Source of the DNA: Prinia subflava
Taxonomy: Eukaryota; Chordata; Aves; Passeriformes; Cisticolidae
NCBI RefSeq assembly: GCF_021018805.1
Contig: NW_026960607.1
Coordinates: forward strand, 2,172,501 to 2,236,500
Direction: 5' to 3'
DNA length: 64,000 nt
Position numbers and translations under genes: made by a program. Shown in pieces: positions 21,440 through 33,765 of this stretch. The notes beneath the pieces were generated by a model. It did not search any database and had not been told where the DNA came from. It was given only the letters and a program-made list of their open reading frames with translations. The stretch's first letter is position 1; each line of letters begins with the position of its first letter.

Positions 21440-24400
21440 GTGGACACGGGAAGAACCACATGAGGACATGCTGGTGAGCGAAGCAGGAAAAAAAGGGATG
21501 AGTTTATTTACAAAACCCAGTTTTATACATTTCCCATGGTGCCCGTGGATTGGAGGATGGAATTCCACCTCTCAATCCACGTTGGTCGAGCTAACTGTCA
21601 ATCACATTTCTCCTCCTACCTAGAAATATGTAAACAATAAAAGACAGTTAGCAAAACATGGCCAGTGTTTATAGTAGAAAATGTGATAAGGTGAAATTTC
21701 TGACTCCAATATGAAGAATATAACAGAAGGCTTAAAAAAGTCTTCAAAACCAGGGTGACATCCCACAGTAGTTGTTAAAGAAAAAACATATATTCATGGG
21801 TGCATTAACATCTAGGCAGTGCTAACCCATGACAGGAGGTCTGCCATAGCTGTTCTCAAGAAAACGACAGATGGTATTTCTTATTTGTTCTTTACCTTAC
21901 CTAGAATACCCCTTGTAAGAAAATCCATATAACTTAGTGTCAAATGGAGATAAAATTTGGCCGCAGTGGCAAAACACAGCAGTGCTCTTGTAATTTGTTT
22001 CTCTGATTTGGCAGTGTTAGTGAACACTGAGATGATCAAAGAAAAGTTAACTACTAAAATATAAAATTCTGTAGGTGATATTTCTCAACACCATGTGCTG
22101 TTCTCTACAGCACAGGATCAGCAGGCTTGAGCATGAGTTTCTGAGTCTGGGAAAGTTGCACAGTTCTCTTTGTAAAGACTGACAGGTCAGCAGTGAATGT
22201 GCCAGTGGGGAGTGGGTGGGAGGAGAAACATCCTGATAATTACAGAGGTTAGTGAAACATTGTCTGGTCCAACCACAGCTATTTTGGGTTTTTTATTTTA
22301 CAATATGCTATTCCATAGTAAATGGTGCTGAGGCTCCTTTCCCACAGTAGGTCAGAGAGGTCTGTAAGTGGATGTGACCAAGTGTTTGGATGTTGGAAGA
22401 TGAGGACCACAGCAGACAGCTGGTTTCATGTCTGGGGGGGTTCTGGTGACAGCTGTGTTGCCAGGGCCCCTAATTGCAGGCACAGCTGGGGCTGATGGCA
22501 CAAACTGCTGTCAGAGCTGCACGACAGCTCAGATGGCAAAGCCAGGCTGTGAGAGCCGTCACGTCTTTTCAGAGGTCAGCCTGATGGGAAATGGTCAGTG
22601 AGGAGGATGTGTCTCAGTGCTGGGGTGTGTTTATGCTGGCAAACCTTTGTCGTGTGGACTCCATGTTGTGTGTTACTGATGAACAAGATGATGTGGGAAT
22701 TGTTCCATCTGCTCTCTTCATACAGGTTTGGTTTTGACTACAAAGTATCACAGTCTCATACAGACAGTAATGGAGTGTACTCGTGCAGCTATGATTTAAT
22801 TTGCCCACAGCCCTGTTTCTACTGAGTAATGGCTAAATCTAAGTACAAGAAGTCGCTTCTGTCAAGTGCAGGAACTAGTTTGGGGAAAAAAATCCAAACC
22901 TGGACTTTTGAGCCTCTTGGACTTTATCATCAGATACTGCCATCAGAGGCTGGAACTCCTAGTTGTTTGTGTGTGTCTGAAGATCTGTCATGTACCTGTC
23001 TGCCTGTTTTCTCTATTGCAATCCTGTCAAAAACAACATTTTGAAGGAAATCGTTTTTTTTCAAGGGCACATATTAGATTCTTGTCAACATCCCGTTAAT
23101 GTTTGTTATTAAAAGCTTATTTCTGTCTGGCATTACAAAAGACAAGTTGGATGCCCAAGTTTTTGTAACTAAGGGCACTATGGACAACTTTACAAAAGCT
23201 TATATAGCTGGCTTATGTTGTGTTTCAGCTATATATGGTAACACAGTAGAATGCTTTTGGAATAGAGATGCTGAAATAGTGATTCAAAATATAAACGAGG
23301 TCCCTAAGGCATGAATGTAATGTCTTGCTTATAACTTTAAATTACTTTTTTATAGCTAAAACTAGCATGTCTAGTGGCTAATTATAATGTACCCTGATGT
23401 TATGCCCAGCCACCTCCTTTTCTCTCTTTTCAACATGCACCATTTAACCTCCTAGGCCTTCATTTCATAAAGGATTAAGTGCATTGGATGTTACTAAACA
23501 AAAAGCTCCAAAACAAACAAAACAATCAAAAAAGAACAAAAGCTTTGCATAACAAGAGTAGATTTAAACATGACCTTAAATATCTGATGAGGCATTTTGC
23601 TGAATCCTGGTGTTTTTTTCTCTCTGGACCATCCTGGAAATATAATGGCATGGTTCTAAGAAAAGAAAAAAAAAAGTTACTTACAAAGAGGAGTTATTTA
23701 TGCTTTTTCTAATTCAGCAAAAATAAGTGAAATTGACATCTCAAGCCTGAAATTGATTTCTTGGATACTGTAACACGTAGGACAGAAAAGTACAGCACTT
23801 TGGAGAGCTTGGGTGTGTTCTATATATTCTAATTGGAGATACTGTTCCATTGGATTTAAAAAATTAAAAAAAAAAAAAAAACCCAAACCAAAAAAAAGAG
23901 AAGCATTTTTACCAGATCAAACTAAGTGGGAATTGCAGTACTTGCCCTTTTAATCTGGCCTGGCTTTGTGAAGAAGAGTGTTTAACAAGTGTTGGAGTGT
24001 TATTGAGATGGCCAGGCTGAAAAGGTCAATAACTGGCTGCTTCTTGAGACAGGCCAGTGGTGCTGTCTGCACTTTGGTGGAGGACAGATTGCCATCCAGT
24101 GAGTGTAAAAGGTGGGGACATAAAAAATCTTGGAAAAAGATTCATGATTATTCTGTGTTCACAAACTTGTGGGTGGGGGGAATAGGAAGTAGGAAACAAA
24201 GTAGGGATCTGGAAGCTTCCATGAGAGATCTTTCTTTTATATTTGGGATAAAAACATATCGTTTCATGCAGAATACAGAAAGAGCATCAATTATTTTGTC
24301 AAAAACTCTGCAAACATCTCAGAGGTGAGGCTGGGATGAGGTGGTGGCTGTTGCTGTCTTTCCTACCTCTTACGATGGGAGTTATGAAAATACTGCTGAT

Positions 24401-24695
24401 GGTAAAGGATCTGTCATTCTCAGAGAGGTTTCAAAGAAAACAGCTAAAAACATGAAGATTTCCAGCGTCGTGAATGAGAATCTTTTGTCCTCATTTAGAA
24501 ACCTTCTCAACGAGTGCTGTTCAAGCAGGCACTCTGCTGATGTGTACAATGGCTCAGGTTTCGGGGGACTTTATTTGGGTAACAGGAGAACATATGACTG
24601 GATATTTGCAAATCTACCTGGCAGCACAAACTGTATGACGTAATCAATTCTTTTGAACAACAAGAAGGAACATCTTCAACTTGGTAAGTTTGTGA
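21440..24695. other. Host intergenic DNA, possibly with a second LTR fragment at its left end
   Basis: 21440-21770 has LTR-like features on the minus strand: a TTTATT run near 21503, and GTGACATCCCACA near 21756 echoing the end of sLTR-2. I cannot define its ends. From 21770 on I see no gene, RNA or repeat terminus. Short open frames at 22598, 23099 and 23978 have no recognisable domain. Confidence 0.35.
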
Positions 24696-24815
24696 GTCAC
24701 AGAATCATAGTATGGTTTGGAAAGGACCTTAAAGACCTAGATCCAACCTCCTGCCACAGGCATGGATACCTTCACTAGACCAGGTTGCTCAAAGCCCCAT
24801 CCAGTCAGGCCTGAA
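24696..24815 (-). mobile_element. CR1 LINE 3' fragment
   Basis: The plus strand reads AGAATCATAGTATGG, then GGACCTTAAAGACC, then ACTAGACCAGGTTGCTCAAA. This is the reverse complement of the well-known 3' end of avian CR1 elements, which end in ATTCTATGATTCT-type repeats. Only about 120 bp of the tail is present, as usual for 5'-truncated CR1. It supports an avian origin for the window. Confidence 0.85.
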
Positions 24816-24919
24816 TCTCTAAAATGACTTTGGTTATATCTCAGAAAAAAAAGAAGACAAGACTCTAATTTCTTCATAGTTTCACAAAATTTATGTCTGT
24901 AGGGTACAAATTAAAAATA

Positions 24920-25102
24920 TCCTAAAAATATTAGCTTTTATTGCTTTGAAAGCTTTATCCCTCCCTGGGCCCCATTCAATAGCCTCTATCTCTGCATTCT
25001 TGATTGCCTCCATCAGAGGCTTAGCCAATTCCCCTAATTCAGGAACCCACAGCCGACAAAATCCCACAGCTCCACGACTAGTTCTGCGAATTCCAAGAAA
25101 CA
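24920..25102 (-). pseudogene. Gammaretrovirus-like pol fragment (RT connection region)
   Basis: Read on the minus strand from 25100, one frame is open for about 60 codons. It contains GFCRLWVPELGELAKPLMEA followed by a Trp-Gly motif. This matches the segment just after the RT thumb in gamma-like Pol, the same region as FLGMTGWCRLW in ERV-D. No LTR, PBS or other retroviral gene adjoins it; it lies about 100 bp from the CR1 tail. It is an isolated relic, and its source element is not one of those assigned in this window. Confidence 0.65.
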
Positions 25103-25103
25103 G

Positions 25104-26218
25104 TTAAAGGTATGAAGGATGTTGCAACTGGATGCAGCTTTACAGCCAAAATGAGTTATAAAACATTTTGCAGAGTACTGCTGTTAAAAATAGCTATGCA
25201 TTGAGTTGAGAAAATGCGGAGAGGCTGGATAAGGTCAGTAAGCACAGCATTACCCAGTTCTTACAATGGAGGAAATTGACCTACCATTAGTCCACGTGTC
25301 ATTTATGTGGTGTCCTGGTGTCTTCTGGATGAGGCCTTTCCTGTTTTTTCCTTCTTATCCCATTTGGTTATCTGTTGTACTCCTTCCCATTACTCCCTGG
25401 GCTCTTTTCTGCAGGATGGCAGCTTGTTCTTTTCTCTTGCATCGTCATCGGGCAACAGACCAATGTGTCTTAAGTAGAATTGCTTAACATGTATTTATCA
25501 GATTGTTTATTTACATATATTTAACAGCTTTTGAATAGAAATGCACAAAAAATGCCTCTGTTTTTGCAAGTGCTTGTATATTCCACCAAATGACTGTCTG
25601 TTTTTAGTAAATTTCTATTAATTTATTTGAAAAATTACATGAAATACAGAGTTAATGTCAAACCTGGGTTGTTTTGGGATTTTTAAAAGCACTTATATCT
25701 TTTTATATTTATATCTTTTTGGAAACTCCCCCAGCCTTTCCTAATCTATATCCTTTCAAGTTTCGCATGAACAAAATTATTGACAACTCCCCTAATAAAA
25801 GAGAATGCCTTTTCAAATGGGAATTAAATCCTATATCTATCCAGCAATTGACTTTTTGCAAGTGTAGTCCTCTTTCTACTTTAGGGCCTAAAAGTGCTTT
25901 CACAGAAGATGACTAACTATGTAGTAGATGTTTCCCTAGGGCTCTGCCAATATGGGAAGCTGACAGTCATAAGCCTCAATTAAAGATGGGAGACCTGACA
26001 TTTGGAGGAGAAAAACGAAGTGATCTGGTGAGTCTTAAAAGAAACTTGTAGCATGCCCTCTGAATCTCAGTTCATGGGGGCACCCTTCCCCTGAGGAACC
26101 TAAATATTCTATGGCGTTAGCATTCCATTCCCCTGCTAGATTTTTTTCTCCTTCTTCATTTCACTTGGAAAATAATGCTTAGTTGTAGGAAATTAAATTA
26201 TAAATACATCTGTTTTTT
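25104..26218. other. Host intergenic DNA
   Basis: No gene, RNA or repeat terminus recognised. The open frames at 25266 and 25674 show no domain. Confidence 0.4.
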
Positions 26219-26374
26219 TCTCCTCTCCTCTCCTCTCCTCTCCTCTCCTCTCCTCTCCTCTCCTCTCCTCTCCTCTCCTCTCCTCTCCTCTCCTCTCCTC
26301 TCCTCTCCTCTCCTCTCCTCTCCTCTCCTCTCCTCTCCTCTCCTCTCCTCTCCTCTCCTCTCCTCTCCTCTCCT
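26219..26374. repeat. (TCCTC)n pentanucleotide microsatellite
   Basis: About 31 nearly perfect TCCTC units in 155 bp. The strand is pure pyrimidine/purine. The open frames across it are artefacts of the repeat. Confidence 0.98.
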
Positions 26375-28367
26375 TCCTGTGGGCATCATGTGATGTTAGC
26401 TTCCTTAAATACTCATATTCCAATGGATTTAATGAGTGCTTGGGAGCCAGATGGCATGCCATATTTTTTTCAAAACATTTTAAAGCACGTGACAGACAAT
26501 TCATGTTGACGGGAGTGCTTTGCTGAAGTGTCTGTAAAGCAAATGTGTTACTTGTTACTATTAGAGCAGAATAATTGTTTATGAAATGCATCTTCAAATT
26601 CTACAATGATTCAGTGAAGTAAACAGAAATAAACTGTGCTATGTAAACACTGCACACTCTGAAGAGATGTTACCCACTTGTATAAGATAATTATAATCTG
26701 AGTGATGCAGTGTGGTATTATGCAGTAATAGGTGCTGGAGTCCAAATTCAGGCATTTTGTATGAAAATCTCCAGTCTGTGGGCAGTATTAAGAAAAAGAC
26801 TATGGCTGGAGACAATAAAGATTCCTCTTTTTCATGTTAGATGGAAAGAGAGATGCATTCTTCCTTCTTTTATCGACTAGGAAGAGAGAAAACCACAAAA
26901 GCATTATCCATATAGAAGGAAAATAGATAAAAGCAATGGACTTTTCTATCCTTGTAAGATTAGTTGAAGTTGTAGGTCCAGCTTAAAAAATCATGGCTAA
27001 TGATCCTCATGCTGCAAAAAGCCAACCTGGAGTAGAAGCAAGAGATCTGGTTTGGGGAAAATAGAGGTTCAGAGAATATTCAAGCTAATATTTACCTCCT
27101 AATTTTCACAGTGTAGCTGCTAAACCAGAAAAGATGGATACATGAAAACCATGCATTTTTCAGAGACCCTGCTGTTTTTCTTTTGAAATAATGATAAACA
27201 TGGACTAATCTACTTCATTCCTGAATTTTATTCATTATTTTTTTCAGTGCTCTTCATAACTGACATTTCTGGCAAATGTGGAGTTCCCTAAGAAAACAAA
27301 CAAACAAACAAACCAACCCCAAACCCACCAAACACAAAAAATTCCAAAACAAAACCCAAAACCAACAAAACAAACAGTCAAACAAAGGTAAATGAGTTTT
27401 ACATTGATCAAAAAAACTTGTATGGGGAGTATTTCTTTTGTCCAGAAAAAAGAACACGATGTGTAGAAACTGGATAAAGGGAGGCTGAATTGTGACTGGA
27501 AGGAAAGCTTGTCTATAACAGGCTGGGGATAATCCACCCCTGCGATGTGCAGTATACAATATATTCCCTATGTTCAGGATAGAAAAAGTACAGAAGGTTT
27601 AGGCAAATGAGGATAAAACCGTAGAAGTATATTTAAAATATGTATCTAGGGATTTTATATATATATACATTTTTCCTGTTCTGGAAAAAAAAAAAAGAAA
27701 TCAAACCAAGCTTTTCTATCACTCCTACAGCTGTACCAGCCTGTATTGTGTAGCTTTGAATCAGAATTATTGTTCATCACTTTTGATGGTAAAATACATG
27801 GTAAAAATGCCTTCTAGACTGATCTGAGTTGCTCTTCCCCCCTTCTTCAACTGTATGTCCTATAAAGTTAATATATAGGATTAATAACAAAATATCCTTC
27901 TGGAGTTTAGAGATGGTAGTTTGTGCAGTCCTGGGTTTCTGCAAACCACACTACTGTGTGTTGTCAGGCAGGAGTGGGTACCAGACCTCTTAGGGGGAGC
28001 TCAGAAAATGTTTGACTTCTATTAAAATATCATCATAAACTGTGCTCTTACAAATCAAAACCTGTATGAGGTATGATTTAAAAAGCCCACCTTTTGAAAT
28101 AAAGTAGCTATGCATTTTATATAATCAAACATTACTTAGATGACACTCTGGTGTGAACAGTAGCTAATTTTTCCAAGGATGCTAATCTGTCCTGATAATT
28201 ACTGAAAGTAATTATTCACTGTGATAGAAAAATTAAAAAATAGTGTAAGAAATAATCTGAAAATACCTCTTTTCATCTTTAATTACCTAATTCTTACCTC
28301 ATTAAGCCAGCTGACTGGGTATTATTATGATTGACTACTTTATTAGAAGGACATACAACAGTAACGT
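26375..28367. other. Host intergenic DNA up to ERV-C
   Basis: AT-rich, no gene seen. An AAAC-type simple repeat occupies about 27294-27380, and a short TA run lies at 27658-27670. The right edge abuts the ERV-C LTR at 28368. Confidence 0.45.
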
Positions 28368-28989
28368 TGACGCGTGGAAAAGACTCTAAAACTTGGAGGC
28401 AGAGCGAGTTTTAAAGTAGGTATGTGGTTTATTCAGCGCTGGGTGCGATGCGACATAATTCTCAAAGGCACACGCCCCTCGCTCACTTTACGTTTTTCTT
28501 TTATCCTCTGGAATGTTACATATGTATTGAGTTTCACAATGTCCTCATGCATATTCATCCTTTGGCTCCCCCCCTCTCCGCTTCGTATGCTAATTAGCTC
28601 ATCTCTCTTTTGTGCCTGTGCAATTGTCTCTGGTGGTGGTCTCCGGGGGTCTCAGCAATGAAGGAAGAAGTCTTCCTCTCGACTCCTCTTGAGACGAACT
28701 TTTGACCCTGCCACCTTGTGCATGCTCACTGATGCTCTGGTCATAGTTCAAGCTGTAAGGTCAGTTTTATCTGTCCCTGGGGGTGCAAGGCGCCTGTTGT
28801 CTCAGTATCTTTGGTTAACTCACATTCTTGTCTCCTGCTTTGGGTAAACATTCTCCTTTTTATCAAGCATCCTTGCATTCCTACATATTTCTGGTTTTTT
28901 TAAGGGCAGCAATACATCATCTGAATGCCTAGTCTTTTAATGAACTTTTTCTAATTTCTATGATTAATATCCTCTAATTTCCAATATCA
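28368..28989 (-). repeat. ERV-C 3' LTR
   Basis: Minus-strand LTR of 622 bp, from TGATATTGG at 28989 to GCGTCA at 28368. The polyadenylation signal AATAAA is on the minus strand at 28428-28433. The same sequence occurs, in three pieces, at 46969-47381, 55959-56087 and 56713-56791. Confidence 0.88.
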
Positions 28990-29211
28990 TGATTCAGTCC
29001 CCTCTTTTCAATAAAGTAGAAAATTCATTTACTTAGTGCAAGTTCCAATCCTTACTATATGCGTCTCTCAATACCTTGCCATTTACTTGGGATAAAGAGG
29101 TTAATATTGCTACTCATAACAGTTTCCAATTCCAAATAAGCATTACAAAAGACAGCACTAAACTTATACTAACTAATATTAGTAAGACAATGATGGGCTG
29201 ACATTATGTAT
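28990..29211 (-). other. ERV-C polypurine tract and env-LTR spacer
   Basis: The minus strand reads TGAAAAGAGGGGAC at 28997-29010, just before the 3' LTR, and is the likely polypurine tract. The rest is noncoding env-downstream sequence. Confidence 0.6.
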
Positions 29212-29619
29212 TTAGGATCCCAGTTGCGGTGGGTGACCATCCAAAGAATGAGTAACTAGCTGGCGGGACACAACTGGTGCCAAATACAGAAAGTCACACT
29301 CTAGAATTTTAATGGAGTTACAAATACAAAAGTTAGACTGATTCTTGCTAATCAAAGTTACATTATCCCTGTCTATTTTTATATAAGCACACGCAGTCCT
29401 TAGGCATACACAATCTTGACCAATATATACAAGTATAGTTTTTCTGACTAGTATTTGGATGAATTTCAAAATGTCAGACACTTTGTTCAGTATCAAGACA
29501 TATATCTCGAGCATCGATTGTGTTACTTTCACAAATGAACCCCTGCTGTTCTCTGGTAATGCAGGATTCTAGATTGATGGTTTGCCACTTCTTATTCACT
29601 CTCTGTGCCCATGTTCTGT
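29212..29619 (-). pseudogene. env: ERV-C env, C-terminal fragment
   Basis: This is the downstream part of the env that begins at 37912, now separated from it by ERV-B. Reading across the ERV-B target site is continuous in frame for about 50 codons, into a Cys-containing segment. That segment is then broken by TGA near 29486 and a frame change into the open frame 29532-29212. Cys-rich motifs (DCVCLRTAC, NFCICNS) are visible but no membrane span is obvious. The assignment rests on continuity with the upstream part and on its position before the 3' LTR. Confidence 0.65.
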
Positions 29620-29624
29620 GTTCT

Positions 29625-30432
29625 TGTCTTGGTTTGAAAGACAGATATCTGCTAGGAAGGGGGCAGGACCTCTCTAGAGGTGGAGCAAATCCCCTCCCTC
29701 CAAACGATTCTAATTAAAAAAAAATTAAAAGAGCTTTCAGGCAGAGGTATGGGGATAGGAATAACAGTTCTTTACTAGTATATATGACAAAACAACAAAC
29801 AAACAACCACTACAGCATCAATAATAAACAGAACCAAGAACCTTGAGGGCTTTTCACAGAAAGCCCGAGACAGTTTGATCTCGATGCCCCTGCAGGACTC
29901 TGAGAGGCTGAGCTGGAAAGGAGGAAAGTCCTGGGCCGGTGGATGAGATGAAGAGCTCTGTGCTGGCAGCTGAAGCGGCAGGGGTGTCCCAGCAGGGCTG
30001 GGCAGTGCAGGGCTACAGAGTAGCAGGGGAACCTCAAAGCGCCGAAGGAGCAGCAGCGGTGGGGGGAGGGCTGGAGAAAGCGAGTTCAGGATTCCCAGGA
30101 ACAGGAGCAGATGAGGATAGATTTCCCAGGACGAGACAGAGGCAGAGTGAGGGCCGCGAACTCTTCCTGTAGCAGGGGCAGCCTGACCGTCCTCCTCGGC
30201 GCTGAGAGCAAGAGTGAGCTCCCCTCCCCCAGATCTGTCTTTTTGCCTTTCCCAAAGCTCATCATCTCTCCCCTCTGAGGGACACTCCCAGGGACTCAAA
30301 AACAATAGGTGTAGCCTTGTGCTGCCATGTCCGTCAAGTACTCCTTTTTGTTCTAAGTAGTCATCAAGGCCTCTTGGAAACTTATGGGAAAAAATTCTGT
30401 GAGAAGAAAAAAACCAAATCTAACCCCCAACA
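29625..30432 (-). repeat. ERV-B 3' LTR
   Basis: 808-bp copy nearest the pol end. It shares all but about 13 bases with 35771-36577. Long open frames inside it (for example 30305-29775 -) occur in both copies and have no domain; they are not genes. A purine-rich stretch directly upstream on the minus strand (30433-30450) is the probable polypurine tract. Confidence 0.92.
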
Positions 30433-30483
30433 TTATCCACCCCGAATTTTTTTCCATACCAACCTATTATATTGAATTTAAAC

Positions 30484-30520
30484 CTTAAAAAAAAAAAAAT
30501 ATATATATATATATATACAT
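30484..30520. repeat. A run and (AT)n repeat in ERV-B 3' region
   Basis: An A homopolymer followed by about ten AT units between pol and the 3' LTR. Confidence 0.9.
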
Positions 30521-30524
30521 GCAC

Positions 30525-33228
30525 GACCTAAATTATATACATCTATACATACAGATATGGGTACAGACACATGATGTGGGTAGTTCATCCTAAAACAAGG
30601 TCTCCTTGAGGTATGCATCGGGTCCCTCCATCCCTTTGCATCACCCACCAGGTACATCCTGGTCCCTGAGCGAAGACAACCCCATGGATGGGATTGTCTT
30701 TGCTGGAGGCAGAATTAATCCAAACAGTTTTTCCCAGCATACCTCTCATGTGTACTACTGGAACCTTATCTCCATCTGTTGTTCTCAGGGGCTCAGATTG
30801 GGCAGGGCCTGCTCAGTTGGTGGAACCTCGAGTGTTCACTAACCATGTGGCCTTTGCTAAATTAATCTCCCAGTTCTTGAAAGTCCCTCCACCCAGTGCC
30901 TTCAAGGTGGTTTTAAGCAGGCCATTGCACCATTCAACTTTCCCGGCTACTGGTGCATGATGAGGAATATGGTACACCCACTCAACGCCATGTTCCCTAG
31001 CCCAGGCTGCTATAAGGCTGTTCTTGAAATGGGTTCCATTGTCCGACTCGATTCTCTCAGGGGTGCCATGTCTCCACAGGACTTGCTTTTCCAGGCCCAG
31101 GATGGTGTTCTGGGCAGTAGCATGAGGCACAGGGTGGGCTTCCAGCCATCCAGTGGTGGCTTCCACCATGGTCAGCACGTAGCGCTTGCCTTGGCGGGTT
31201 TGGGGAAGGGTGATGTAGTCAATCTGCCAGACTTCCCCATACCTGTATTTGGACCACCGCCCGCCATACCATAGGGGCTTCACTCGCTTGGCCTGCTTGA
31301 TTGCAGCACACGTCTCACAGTCATGGATAACCTGAGAAATGCTGTCCATGGTTAGATCCACCCCTCGGTCTCGTGCCCACTTAGAGGTGGCATCTCTGCC
31401 CTGATGACCTGAGGCATCGTGGGCCCATCGAGCTAAGAACAAGTCTCCCTTCTGTTGCCAATCTAGGTCTATCTTTGACACTTCTATCTTGGCAGCTTGA
31501 TCTACTTGCTCGTTGTTTCGGTGCTCCTCATTAGCCCGACTCTTGGGGACATGGGCATCTACATGGCGGACTTTTACAGGTAGCTTGACTACCCGAGCAG
31601 CAATGTCTTTCCACTCAGCAGCAGCCCAGACTGGTTTTCCCCCACGCTGCCACTTGGCCTTTTTCCACCTTTCCAGCCAACCCCACAGAGCATTGGTCAC
31701 CATCCATGAATCAGTGTAGACGTAGAGCTTTGGCCACTTCTCTGTCTCAGCAATGTCCAGGGCCAATTGATCAGCCTTGAGTTCTGCAAGTTGACTGGAT
31801 CCACCTTCTCCTTCAGTGGCTTGTGCAACCTGTCATGTGGGGCTCCATACAGCTGCTTTCCACTTCCGGTTCATCCCTACGATGCGACAGGAACCGTCAG
31901 TGAAAAGAGCGTAGCATGTTTCTTCTGTTGGCAGCTGATTATACGGCGGAACTTCTTCGGCACGTGTCACTTGCTCTTGTTCCTCTTCATCACTGAGACC
32001 CAAGTTTTCACTTTCTGGCCAGTTTGTGATTATCTCCAAAATCCCAGGGCGATTTGGGTGTCCGATATGGGCACGCTGAGTGATGAGGGCAGTCCATTTG
32101 CTCTATGTGGCATCGTTGGCATGGTGGGTAGAGGGAACCTTTCCTTTGAACATCCACCCCAACACTGGTAGTCGGGGTGCCAGGAGGAGCTGGGCTTCTG
32201 TGCCAATCACTTCTGAGGCAGCCTGGACTCCATAGGCAGCCAAGATTTCTTTTTCTGTTGGGGTGTAGTTGGCTTCAGACCCTCTGTAGCTCCGACTCCA
32301 GAATCCCAGTGGTCGACCCCGAGTCTCACCAGGCACCTTCTGCCAAAGGCTCCAGGACAGGCCATGGTTCCCGGCTGCAGAGTAGAGCACATTCTTCACC
32401 TCTGGTCCTGTCCTGACTGAGCCAAGGGCTACTGCATGAGCGATCTCCTGCTTGATCTGGGCAAAGGCTTGTTGCTGTTCAGGGCTCCAGTGGAAATCGT
32501 TCTTCTTGCGGGTAACCAGGTAGAGAGGGCTCACAATCTGGCTGTACTCAGGAATGTGCATTATCCAAAAGCCTATGGCGCCTAGGAAAGCTTGCGTTTC
32601 CTTCTTGCTGGTCGGTGGAGACATCGCAGTGATCTTATTGATGACCTCAGTGGGAATCTGACGCAGCCCATCTTCCCACTTTACTCCCAGGAACTGGATC
32701 TCCTTGGCAGGTCCCTTGACTTTGCTCTTTTTGATGGCAAAACCAGCTTCCAGGAGAATCTGGATGATCTTCTCTCCTTTCTCAAACACTTCCCTTGCTG
32801 TGTTCTCCCACACAATGATGTCATCAATGTACTGTAGGCGTTCCGGAGCCTAACCCTTTTCCAGTGCAGCCTGGATCAGTCCATGGCAGATGGTGGGACT
32901 GTGCTTCCACCCCTGGGGCAGTCAGTTCCAGGTGTACTGCATGCCCCTCCAGGTGAAAGCAAACTGAGGCCTACATTCTGCAGCCAGAGGAATGGAGAAA
33001 AATGCATTAGCAATGTCAGTTGTGGCATACCACTTTGCTGCCTTGGACTCCAGCTCGTACTGGAGTTCCAGCATGTCCGGCACAGCGGCACTCAGCAGTG
33101 GAGTCATTTCATTCAAGCCACGATAGTCCACAGTCAGTCTCCATTCTCCGTCAGACTTGCGCACAGGCCAAATGGGGCTGTTGAAGGGTGAGTGGGTTTT
33201 GCTGACCACCCCCTTGGCTCTCCAGCTC
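30525..33228 (-). pseudogene. pol: ERV-B pol (RT, RNase H, integrase), decayed
   Basis: All recognisable parts lie in one minus-strand frame. RT starts near 33209 with VDYRGLNEMTP and has the catalytic loop YIDD at 32820-32831; YIDD instead of YMDD or YVDD suits ERV-L-like Pol. RNase H is marked by LFTDGS (about 31910). Integrase has an H-H-C-C zinc motif (CETCAAIK), QIDYI, ESDNGTHF and the glutamate in GKVEWCNGLL. Stops interrupt it near 32922, 32850, 32103, 31833 and 30813. A G run near 33215 carries the frame change from pro. The integrase tail continues past 30813 towards the LTR; its exact end is not clear. No env follows. Confidence 0.86.
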
Positions 33229-33765
33229 TCAGATCATCTTGTGGATGGGGATCACAGCATCTCGATTTGTCCGATACTGCCGGCGATGCACCGTCGAGGT
33301 GGCAACAGGTACTCGTTGCTCTTCTACCTTCAGAAGTCCTCCTGCAGATGGGTTCTCTGATAATCCAGGCAAGGTGTTTAATTTCTTAATGCCCTCTGCC
33401 TCCACAGCAGCTATTCCAAAAGCCCATCTGAACCCCTTAGGGTCTTTGTAATAGCCATTCCTGAGATAGTCCATGCCCAAAATACTCGGAGCCTCTGGGC
33501 CAGTCACAATCGGATGTTTCTGCCACTCCTTCCCAGTCAGGCTCACTTTGGCTTCTAACTGAGTCAATTCTTGTGATCCCCCCGTCACACCGGCAATGGA
33601 AATAGGTTCTGTTCCCACATGTTCTGATGGCATTAGGGTACACTGAGAACCGGTATCAACCAAAGCTTTATATTTCTGTGGCTCTGATGTGCCAGGCCAT
33701 AGAACCCACACAGTCCAAAAGACTCGGTTTTCCCGTGCCTCTTCCTGGCTAGAGGCAGGGCCCCT
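33229..33765 (-). pseudogene. pro: ERV-B protease region
   Basis: This continues the gag frame after a stop at 33766. The retroviral aspartic protease signature ALVDTGSQCTLMP is present, with the glycine-rich SIAGVTGGS flap region and the GMDYL motif near its C-terminal end. The frame stops at 33229-33231. It is assigned as protease from the DTG motif and its position between gag and RT. It lacks its own start and would be made only as part of a Gag-Pol product. Confidence 0.8.

Noticed and set aside
26193..26597. Repetitive open frames across 26.2-26.6 kb
   Set aside because: They are translations of the (TCCTC)n microsatellite.
28364..28367. ACGT beside the ERV-C 3' LTR as a target duplication with ATGT at 56791-56794
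   Set aside because: It would need the LTR to lose its terminal A and a CpG change in one copy. The match is too weak to claim.
29775..30305. 176-codon minus-strand frame inside the ERV-B LTR
   Set aside because: It and its counterpart at 35921-36450 lie wholly in the LTRs, differ by a frameshift between copies and show no domain.
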